NCBI RefSeq assembly: GCF_002368395.1
Contig: NZ_AP018254.1
Coordinates: forward strand, 806,001-870,000
DNA from: Calothrix sp. NIES-3974
GTDB taxonomy: Bacteria; Cyanobacteriota; Cyanobacteriia; Cyanobacteriales; Nostocaceae
DNA: 64,000 nucleotides
Direction: 5' to 3'
Part shown: positions 57,583 through 64,000 of the stretch, piece after piece
Numbering within the stretch: the stretch's first letter is position 1
Layout: each line of letters opens with the position of its first letter
Notes under the pieces: generated by a model
Seen by the model: only the letters and a program-made list of their open reading frames with translations
What the model was told of the DNA's origin: nothing
Databases searched by the model: none
Made by a program: the position numbers and the translations under genes

Positions 57583-58008
57583 ATGGGACAAAAATCCAAC
57601 AAAATCCTCAAACAATCTGGAGTTATTCCTTACCGTCTTCAGGATGGGAAACTTGAGGTTTTGCTCATTACTAATCGTAAACATCAAAAATGGGTGCTTC
57701 CCAAAGGTGGAATTGTCACGGGGATGACACCCCCTGATTCTGCTGCAAAGGAAGCTTGGGAAGAAGCAGGTATCTACGGAACAGTCAAGTCAAAAAAAAT
57801 CGGTTGTTACAAATATCGCAAAAAGGGTAAAACCTATCGCGTTCATATGTACCCCTTGAGCGTGGAATCCCTATGTGAAAACTATCCAGAAGCAGGTCAA
57901 CGCTTACGAGTTTGGGTCGATATCAATGAAGCGATCGCCAAAATTGAGTTGCGATCGCTTCAACGTATTATCAAACGCGTCTGCGAATCTAGGCACGAAT
58001 TCTCTTGA
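57583..58008 (+). CDS. Nudix hydrolase (DIPP-like)
   Basis: The 141-residue protein has a variant Nudix box: LPKGGIVTGMTPPDSAAKEA followed by WEEAGI. The usual GE after the glycines is GM and the usual REUXEE is KEAWEE, as often seen in diphosphoinositol-polyphosphate-type Nudix proteins. It would hydrolyse a nucleoside- or inositol-diphosphate-linked substrate in the cytoplasm. Single gene; downstream gene is 823 bases away. Confidence 0.88.
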   Translation: MGQKSNKILKQSGVIPYRLQDGKLEVLLITNRKHQKWVLPKGGIVTGMTPPDSAAKEAWEEAGIYGTVKSKKIGCYKYRKKGKTYRVHMYPLSVESLCENYPEAGQRLRVWVDINEAIAKIELRSLQRIIKRVCESRHEFS

Positions 58009-58830
58009 TATATAAATGCGATCGCTTTGTCTACCTTTCTATTGGTATATTTTTCAATAGTTAATATCATAATATTTGCTTGATGTATGTATTTTTACTA
58101 TGACTTCAAAATCTTGTTATTATTGGTTTTGCAATCCATGTTCCCAGGAATAAATCAAATTAATTCGGTATTGTTTGTCATAATTTCATGACATAATTCG
58201 GTTTGTTCCAAATTTTTAACCCGGATTTTTCACGAGTAATAGCAATTAGAAGAAAAGAATACAACAGATGAATTTTGTTTGACCAGGTGCGATATACTCC
58301 ATATTCTGGATGTGTTGTAAATATTTTTGGAATCAGTATAAGTAATGAGTCTTGAGTGAAAGATTGGTTTTCCTTCTACTCCCTGCTCCCTGTAAGTTTT
58401 AGGGATTCGCTGCAAATGCAGGTTTAAGCCTTATGTGTCTTGCAATAAATCAGGAATTGATACATAAAATTCTAAAGTGAACTACCAGCGCTTACTTTGT
58501 CATCGTTTTTCCGAACCATACCCGATAAAAGTAAGCATCCTCCTTGGGAATTAAATTAGTGTGGGTAAATAATATTACTTAGAGCTAAACCAGTCAGATT
58601 ACGAGTTTTAAAATACCATCTATTACGGATATATTATTTTTAATAAATAATTAATAATGTCGGTTAGTTAGGCAAAAGGCAATTCAGTGAATACTTAGTT
58701 ATCTGTCAGAGAAAGGTAGATTATGAAATTGCTTTCTTTCATTTCAATAATGTAAATCCCTGTGAATCCCTATTCAGTGTGTAACTTCTGTAAGTAAACA
58801 ACTACCATTAGCTAACTAATAGGTGTATTA
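58009..58830. other. Spacer before the A+T-rich gene group, 822 bases
   Basis: Very A+T-rich. Holds copy D of the TTTCTCAC repeat, split by an insert (58221-58422). The last 200 bases precede the flavoprotein gene and must include its promoter; no consensus pair is clear. Confidence 0.5.
58221..58422 (+). repeat. TTTCTCAC...GTGAGAAA dispersed repeat, copy D
   Basis: Starts CCGGATTTTTCACGAGTAAT; the second half is AGTCTTGAGTGAAAGATTGG with CTACTCCCTGCTCCC. An extra segment of about 90 bases separates the halves. Confidence 0.5.
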
Positions 58831-60432
58831 ATGACTTCGATAAAAAAGTTTGACTATATAATCATTGGTGCTGGTCCTGCTGGTGTACAGCTAGGTTATT
58901 TTTTAGAAAAATCTGGTCACAACTACCTAATTTTAGAAGCAGGAGACAGTGCCGGAACCTTTTTTAAAAACTATCCTCGCCACAAAAAACTGATTTCCAT
59001 CAATAAAGTTTACACAGGGTACAACGACCCAGAAATCAACCTTCGCTGGGATTGGAATTCACTTTTAAGTGACAATCACGAACTTCTCTTCAAACATTAT
59101 AGTCGTGATTATTTCCCCCATACTGACGCATTAGTCACCTACATCAACGACTTTGTAAATCGCTTCCACATCAAAGTTAAATATAACAGTCGAGTAGTTA
59201 AAATCAGTCGTAACCAAGATTTTATTATCCTTGACCAAAACAACCAAATTTATACAGCATCACGGCTAATTATAGCCACCGGATTTACCAAACCTTACCT
59301 ACCTCCCATACCGGGAATTGAACAGACAGAAAACTACATAGATGTATCTGTCAACCCCGAAGACTTTGCTAATCAAAAAGTCTTGATTATCGGAAAAGGT
59401 AATTCTGGATTTGAAACTGCTGATAACTTAGTTGCGACAGCATCCCAAATCCATATTGCTAGTCCCCATCCCATTTCAATGGCTTGGAAAACAAAATATG
59501 TTGGACATTTACGGGCAATAAATAACACAATATTAGACACCTATCAACTCAAGTCCCAAAATGTGATTATTGATGCTGAAATTAATCAAATCGAAAAATA
59601 CGACGGTAAATATGTCGTGACATTCAAATATGGCCATGCAAACGGAGAAGTCGAAGAACTAATCTACGACCGTGTAATTACCTGTACAGGATTTAGTTTT
59701 GATGCATCTATTTTTGACGAATCCTGCAGACCAGAATTAACAATCAATAATCGTTTCCCTGCTCAAACAAGTGAATGGGAATCCATCAACATTAAAGACC
59801 TTTATTTTGTTGGTGTTCTCACCCATATGCGCGACTTTAAGAAAAAGCAATCTGGATTTATTCACGGATTTCGCTACAACATCCGCGCTTTCCATCAAAT
59901 TTTAGAATATAAATATCACAATCAATCCATACCCTCTCAAACCATTGCTGCAACTCCAGAAAACCTAACAAAAGCTATACTAAACCGGGTGAATCAAAGT
60001 TCCGCGCTATGGCAACAAACCGGATTTCTCTGTGATTTAATAGTTGTTTCCGAAGATGGAGAAACAGCTAATTACTATAAAGAGATACCCATTGATTATA
60101 TTCATGATAGCCATTTAGGTAAAAACCAACATTACTACACCATTACCCTGGAATTTGGATTAGATATCATTTTTGCCAGTCCCGACCCCTTTGCTGTTGA
60201 ACGCGTTCATAAAGATGATGTTGAAAATGCGCGTCTAAGTCCTGGGTTACATCCTATTGTTCGTTGTTATTGTCAAGATAAATTAATTTCCGAACATCAT
60301 GTAATTGAAGATATAGCTAATGAATGGATTGAGAATGTTCATAGACAGCCTCTGGAAAAGTATTTCGTTAGTATTTTCAAAAATCACAAAGAAAATCTTC
60401 AATTAGATCAGGAATGTTTTCAATACGCATAA
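58831..60432 (+). CDS. FAD-dependent oxidoreductase resembling FOXRED2/ERFAD
   Basis: The 533-residue protein has an FAD-binding Rossmann motif (IIIGAGPAGVQLGYFLEKSG) and a second dinucleotide motif (VLIIGKGNSGFETADNL), the layout of flavin monooxygenase/thioredoxin-reductase-like enzymes. Blocks such as YPRHKKLISINKVYTG, INLRWDWNSLLSD, HYSRDYFPH, YVGHLRAINNTILDTYQLKS and SGFIHGFRYNIRAFHQILE resemble, from memory, the animal ER flavoprotein FOXRED2. There is no signal peptide, so it is cytoplasmic. It heads an A+T-rich four-gene group. Substrate is unknown; oxidation of a small molecule is inferred. Confidence 0.85.
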   Translation: MTSIKKFDYIIIGAGPAGVQLGYFLEKSGHNYLILEAGDSAGTFFKNYPRHKKLISINKVYTGYNDPEINLRWDWNSLLSDNHELLFKHYSRDYFPHTDALVTYINDFVNRFHIKVKYNSRVVKISRNQDFIILDQNNQIYTASRLIIATGFTKPYLPPIPGIEQTENYIDVSVNPEDFANQKVLIIGKGNSGFETADNLVATASQIHIASPHPISMAWKTKYVGHLRAINNTILDTYQLKSQNVIIDAEINQIEKYDGKYVVTFKYGHANGEVEELIYDRVITCTGFSFDASIFDESCRPELTINNRFPAQTSEWESINIKDLYFVGVLTHMRDFKKKQSGFIHGFRYNIRAFHQILEYKYHNQSIPSQTIAATPENLTKAILNRVNQSSALWQQTGFLCDLIVVSEDGETANYYKEIPIDYIHDSHLGKNQHYYTITLEFGLDIIFASPDPFAVERVHKDDVENARLSPGLHPIVRCYCQDKLISEHHVIEDIANEWIENVHRQPLEKYFVSIFKNHKENLQLDQECFQYA

Positions 60433-60504
60433 AAAGTAAATGATTGTCAAAAGTATACATTCTTCAAGACTGTATTACCAATAAACTAAATTCTCTAAAT
60501 AACT

Positions 60505-61233
60505 ATGGAAGAGATTTTTGAAGCAATAGAAGATTTGAAGCACAAATTTGCTCATCATAATATTTTTTCTTATCTTCAAGATAGTAATTTAACTATTGAA
60601 GATAGAATTGCATGGTTTCCTTGTATTACTCATATTGCAATGGGTTTTTCTGACGTATGGAAGTATGATTTCAGAAAGGAGCCTAGTAATGATCTAATAC
60701 AAAAGATAATCAATCAGCACACATATGAAGATGAAGATCATTGGATTTGGTTTATTGATGATCTGAAAAAGTTAGGTTTTGATAAGCAAAGTCTATTCAG
60801 CGAAACTCTAAAATTTCTTTGGGGGGAAGAGAATACTAAAATCAGATTAGTACCTCATTTAGTTGCAGTAGAAGTTCACCACGCAGACCCAATTATAAAG
60901 CTGGCTGCTATTGAGGCTATTGAAGCCACATTTCATGTTTTTATTTCTGCTACAGTGCCTATAATGAAGGAGATAGAGAAGCAAACAAAGGAAAAATATC
61001 ATTATATTGGCACAACACATTTTGAGGTAGAAGATAGTCATACAATTAGACAAAATAAAATTAGAAATTCACTGAAAAATATTCAACTTTCCTCAGAAAT
61101 GAAGCAAAAAGCTTTAAATACAATAGAAATTGTTTTTTCTCTCTTCAGTGATGCGGCAGATCAAATGTTGATTTATGCTCAAAACAATTCATCCAAATTG
61201 ATTTTTAACAAGAATATAATCCCGATTTATTAA
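60505..61233 (+). CDS. Candidate haem-oxygenase-like diiron protein
   Basis: The 242-residue protein is all helical, without membrane spans. Acidic/His clusters lie where this fold carries its metal ligands: YEDEDHW (Glu75-His79), the helix with Glu137, Glu140 and His144, and HFEVEDSH (His172, Glu174, Glu176, Asp177, His179). This pattern resembles haem-oxygenase-like diiron oxidases (UndA, SznF, BesC-type), which oxidise amino acids, fatty acids or amines. The family is proposed from the ligand pattern only. It follows the flavoprotein by 72 bases. Confidence 0.6.
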   Translation: MEEIFEAIEDLKHKFAHHNIFSYLQDSNLTIEDRIAWFPCITHIAMGFSDVWKYDFRKEPSNDLIQKIINQHTYEDEDHWIWFIDDLKKLGFDKQSLFSETLKFLWGEENTKIRLVPHLVAVEVHHADPIIKLAAIEAIEATFHVFISATVPIMKEIEKQTKEKYHYIGTTHFEVEDSHTIRQNKIRNSLKNIQLSSEMKQKALNTIEIVFSLFSDAADQMLIYAQNNSSKLIFNKNIIPIY

Positions 61234-61613
61234 GTATTAAGTGAAAAAGTCTGTCACAGATTCAGAGGATGTTTTAAAAGTCAATTTTAATACTTAATAA
61301 GCTCTTTTTCGGGAGTAGGGAGAGACGTGATATGTCGCGTCTGTACAGGATTCAGGATTAGTTTATAACGACAAATATACTATTTGAGCCTATTCCCTGT
61401 CTTCAAGAAGTGGTTGATAAAGTATTTATTGAGACTTGACAAAAATTCTCTCATAAGTTTCAACTATAGCCTGTTAAATTGTGAGCATACAACTAGATGA
61501 AGTTAATAATGTATTGCCTATAAAACTTACAGTGCTTTGTTGAAATAAAAATTTAATAGTGTTCTTAAATAAATAAGACAATCCCATTTTTAGTTATGAC
61601 ATGATTTGTAAGT
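61234..61613. other. Spacer inside the gene group, 380 bases
   Basis: Largely filled by MITE copy 2 (61265-61452). The right part before the methyltransferase gene is A+T-rich and could contain a promoter. Confidence 0.6.
61265..61452 (-). mobile_element. 188-base MITE-like element, copy 2
   Basis: Inverted copy of 11301-11487. Left end GAGGATGTTTTAAAAGTC, right end TTGACAAAAATTCTCTC. The internal GACGTGATATGTCGCGTC hairpin and GGGAGTAGGG run correspond to copy 1. Its presence within the gene group suggests insertion after the group formed. Confidence 0.7.
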
Positions 61614-62609
61614 ATGTATACAGCACCTAGAAAGCACTTAAGTAAGGATATATTCAACTCTGCTATTGCTGCTTATGCGATTTCCGCAGCAAATGAACTA
61701 GGGGTTCTGGGAGAACTCCAAAAATATAATTGCGTAGATATAAATGACTTTGCTAATAACAATAATTTAGATGTATCTTCATTGAAAGCAATTATTAATG
61801 TATTATGTTCTTTTGAAATTTGTCGTCCAGCAGAAGTTGATAACTGTTTCTATCAGGGTTCAGTGTTTGAAGATATATATAATAATCAAGGCTTTTTTCT
61901 GTGGCTGACTCGTGGATATGGAGAATTGATGCAGAAATTAGCATCTATTACAGTCAAATCTAATAGAATTAACAACTATATCCCTCAAGACGGAAGGTAT
62001 ATAGCTTTAGCATCTCGTCAACAGGGAAAGCTAATGGTTGACACTTATTTTGAAACGGCATTATTTGAAGTTTCATTTAATTGTGTTGTCGATCTGGGTT
62101 GTGGGAGTGGGGAAAGATTGATTGAATTGGCTAAAAAGTGTCCTCAATTAAAAGGTATTGGCATTGATATCAGTTCTAAAGCTGTTGAATTAGCAAAATC
62201 CTTAGTTTCGGAAGCCAACTGTCAGGATAGAATTACTATTTTCAGAGATGATATGAGGAATTTGCAGCCGAAAAAAGAATTTTTTGATGTTGATACAATA
62301 TTTAGCTTTTTTAGTGGACACGACATGTGGCCAAAAGAAAATTGTGTGAGTATTCTTCGTAATTTTCGTGATATTTTTCCAAATGCAAATCGATTCCTTC
62401 TATGTGATACCTATAGTTCTGGGCTGATTCCATCTTCACAAATACCCATATTTACCCTTGGATTTGAAACAATTCATGCTGTGATGGGACAACATATCCC
62501 ATCCTTGGAAGAGTGGATGAATTTATTTCCAGAATCTAAGTGGAGGTGTGTAAATCAGTATTATGTAGAAGTTCCATTTTGTACTATTTTTGATTTACGT
62601 GCCGAATAG
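61614..62609 (+). CDS. SAM-dependent methyltransferase
   Basis: The 331-residue protein has an N-terminal winged-helix-like dimerisation part (ISAANELGVLGELQKYN, FANNNNLDVSSLKAIINVLC) and a class I methyltransferase core: motif I VVDLGCGSGERLIELAKKCP, then GIGIDISSKAVELAK and ITIFRDDMRNL. This architecture is shared with plant-type and polyketide O-methyltransferases and with some N-methyltransferases. Substrate unknown. Its place in the group suggests it modifies the product of the flavoprotein or diiron enzyme. Confidence 0.88.
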   Translation: MYTAPRKHLSKDIFNSAIAAYAISAANELGVLGELQKYNCVDINDFANNNNLDVSSLKAIINVLCSFEICRPAEVDNCFYQGSVFEDIYNNQGFFLWLTRGYGELMQKLASITVKSNRINNYIPQDGRYIALASRQQGKLMVDTYFETALFEVSFNCVVDLGCGSGERLIELAKKCPQLKGIGIDISSKAVELAKSLVSEANCQDRITIFRDDMRNLQPKKEFFDVDTIFSFFSGHDMWPKENCVSILRNFRDIFPNANRFLLCDTYSSGLIPSSQIPIFTLGFETIHAVMGQHIPSLEEWMNLFPESKWRCVNQYYVEVPFCTIFDLRAE

Positions 62610-62720
62610 AATTAATAATTACATTCTTTTCTCAAAGGTTGTAATCGAGTTTTTTATACATATCGTTTTGCAATCAAGAAGTTTTTGATTATCTTAAGAT
62701 AGATAAATGGGAAGATTATT

Positions 62721-63731
62721 GTGCATGATGACAGCATTTTTCTCAATCAAAGTGAAAGCTTTTTCCCCCCATCACCAAAAGTATTACAAGCCATATCAAA
62801 TATTCTATCTAAAGTTAATAGATATCCGCAAACTCAAAGCGAAAATTTGAGACATAAGTTAGCAGAATATACAAAAACATCACCATCTCAAATTATTGTT
62901 GGAAATGGCTCAGATGATATTATCGAGTTAATAATACGAGTATTAGTTAATTCTGATGACCAAGTTTTAATCCCTGTGCCAAGTTTTCCTTGGTACTGGT
63001 ATGCGTCTAAAAATCTAAACAAAAATCATGTGTTTATTTATAGCGATCGCGAATATAATTTTAATATAAATTCAATTCTTGAAAATATATCTAGCTCTGT
63101 GAAATTAATCTTTATTGCTAATCCTAATAATCCAACAGGGAAGATAATAAAACGACAGGAATTAATCAAGTTAATTGAAAATTCTAATTGTTTTGTTGTC
63201 ATCGATGAATGCTACTATGAGTTTTGCCAGGAGACAATAATAGACCTTGTAAAAACGTATTCTAATTTGATTGTCATACGTAGTTTTTCCAAAGGTTTTG
63301 CGCTTGCTGGACTTCGCATAGGTTATGCAGTCATGAATGATGAACTTGCGTCTAGCTTGAGAGTCAAAATGCAATTATTTGGAGTTAATTCAATTGCTCA
63401 AGCGGCAGCAATTGCGGCATTAAGTGATATTGATTATTATCAAATGCAAATAAACTCTTTATTAAATCAAAAAGAGTTTTTAAAAAATGAACTTTTAAAG
63501 ATGAACTTTGATGTTTGCCAATCTTATACTAATTTTCTCTTTGTTGGAACTAAAAAACTTGGTATTCTTGCAAAGGACTTAGTTGAAGAACTAAAACAGA
63601 AGAACCTATATGTTAAGGACTGTAGTATGTTACCTGGTGTAGATAAATATCATTTTCGGACTTCTGTGGGTAATTGGTTTGAAAATGAAATGATACTGAC
63701 ACAATTGAATATAGCAACCCAATTTAAGTAG
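62721..63731 (+). CDS. PLP-dependent aminotransferase (HisC-like, class I/II)
   Basis: The 336-residue protein starts at GTG 62721. Motifs: IIVGNGSDDIIELIIRVL, IANPNNPTGKII, VVIDECYYEF (Asp for the pyridine nitrogen) and the PLP lysine in RSFSKGFALAGLRIGYAVM. It is shorter than typical HisC and likely works on an aromatic, imidazole or other amino-acid-like substrate. The last codons (ATQFK and stop) are provided by the MITE-like repeat at 63710-63843, so the original C-terminus was probably replaced. Confidence 0.88.
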   Translation: MHDDSIFLNQSESFFPPSPKVLQAISNILSKVNRYPQTQSENLRHKLAEYTKTSPSQIIVGNGSDDIIELIIRVLVNSDDQVLIPVPSFPWYWYASKNLNKNHVFIYSDREYNFNINSILENISSSVKLIFIANPNNPTGKIIKRQELIKLIENSNCFVVIDECYYEFCQETIIDLVKTYSNLIVIRSFSKGFALAGLRIGYAVMNDELASSLRVKMQLFGVNSIAQAAAIAALSDIDYYQMQINSLLNQKEFLKNELLKMNFDVCQSYTNFLFVGTKKLGILAKDLVEELKQKNLYVKDCSMLPGVDKYHFRTSVGNWFENEMILTQLNIATQFK

Positions 63732-63843
63732 TGAAAAATAGCATACCCTTGACTGATGACTTGTGACTACTAACTAACCGTCAACTGTCAACCGTTAAAA
63801 ACCTTACATATAAGATTTCACAAATTGTTTAGGACTGCGATAG
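63710..63843 (+). mobile_element. 134-base MITE-like repeat, copy 2
   Basis: Same element as 32537-32672: ATAGCAACCCAATTTAAGTA at the left, then GACTGATGACTTGTGAC, and TTTAGGACTGCGATAG at the right. The left end overlaps the last six codons of the aminotransferase gene. Confidence 0.7.
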
Positions 63844-63876
63844 TTTTCTATGTTTATAGTTGTGGCTGAAGTTTAT

Positions 63877-64000
63877 TTATACAGGTATCTCAATGACAAA
63901 CTCTGTACCCTCTCCAACAGTGGAGATACAATCTAATTTACCCTTGTGCTTGTCAACAATAATTTGATAGCTAATGGAAAGACCTAAACCAGTTCCACTT
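63877..64000 (-). CDS. Sensor histidine kinase, C-terminal end (partial)
   Basis: On the minus strand, the frame entering from the right edge reads GTGLGLSISYQIIVDKHKGK, followed by STVGEGTEFVIEIPV and TAA at 63877-63879. GTGLGLSI is the G2 box of HATPase_c and GEGTEFVIEIP its usual ending, so this is the C-terminus of a histidine kinase that starts outside the window. Upstream domains are not visible. Confidence 0.9.
   Translation of the reverse strand, partial: SGTGLGLSISYQIIVDKHKGKLDCISTVGEGTEFVIEIPV

Noticed and set aside
57373-57687. 104-residue minus-strand open frame overlapping the Nudix gene
   Set aside because: It overlaps the start of the Nudix gene, lacks any motif and is likely a shadow.
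1-64000. tRNA genes
   Set aside because: No cloverleaf with conserved GTTCRA arm was found in any spacer by reading; a tRNAscan run would be needed to exclude one fully.

Overview
The window comes from a filamentous, probably heterocyst-forming cyanobacterium (Nostocales type). The reasons are: many copies of the HIP1 octamer GCGATCGC; a phycobilisome linker gene; RNase P RNA with heptamer (STRR) arrays inside it, as known from heterocystous strains; a DevBCA-type exporter; multi-GAF/PAS hybrid kinases; and abundant short dispersed repeats in the spacers.

Layout. 1-8.5 kb: end of an unknown gene, a membrane pentapeptide-repeat protein, a putative lipoprotein, a DUF1517-like protein, an orphan phycobilisome linker (TTG start), a family 2 glycosyltransferase, a carboxyl-terminal processing protease and a DUF218 (YdcF-like) protein. 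8.7-15.1 kb: a TetR regulator with a palindrome in its leader, then devB, an MFS transporter, devC and devA, all on the + strand. 15.2-19.7 kb: a hybrid histidine kinase, a cobalamin-binding protein, a truncated FkbM methyltransferase and a coiled-coil membrane protein. 19.8-26.6 kb: lysA-cdaA-uppS on the minus strand, rimI divergent, then clpC with a clear promoter and a strong terminator. 26.7-35.6 kb: lepB, hisS, an aldehyde dehydrogenase/DUF2237 pair, a CadD-like transporter, rnpB, rnc and a Gfo/Idh/MocA oxidoreductase. 36-42 kb: an SLC13/ArsB-type ion transporter with a c-di-AMP (ydaO/yuaA) riboswitch on its own strand upstream, lnt, a SRPBCC protein and a small membrane protein. 42.4-48.1 kb: a 1905-residue hybrid kinase with a likely bilin-binding GAF domain. 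48.3-57.1 kb: a degenerate serine recombinase, remnants of an XRE antitoxin and of a NarL/LuxR regulator, a trypsin-like protease with TPRs, a rhomboid protease, a DUF4912 protein and two copies of a MITE. 57.6-64 kb: a Nudix hydrolase, then an A+T-rich four-gene group (FOXRED2-like flavoprotein, candidate haem-oxygenase-like diiron protein, methyltransferase, aminotransferase), and the C-terminal end of a histidine kinase at the edge.

Two links stand out. The c-di-AMP synthase gene cdaA and a c-di-AMP riboswitch in front of an ion transporter lie about 17 kb apart, so one signalling circuit is visible in one window. The 58.8-63.7 kb group looks like a small, undescribed amino-acid-tailoring pathway; its flavoprotein resembles the animal ER flavoprotein FOXRED2.

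The spacers carry at least five families of short repeats, four of them with terminal inverted repeats. Two of these supply the stop codons of neighbouring genes (DUF218 gene and aminotransferase). All assignments are by reading motifs; no database search was run.
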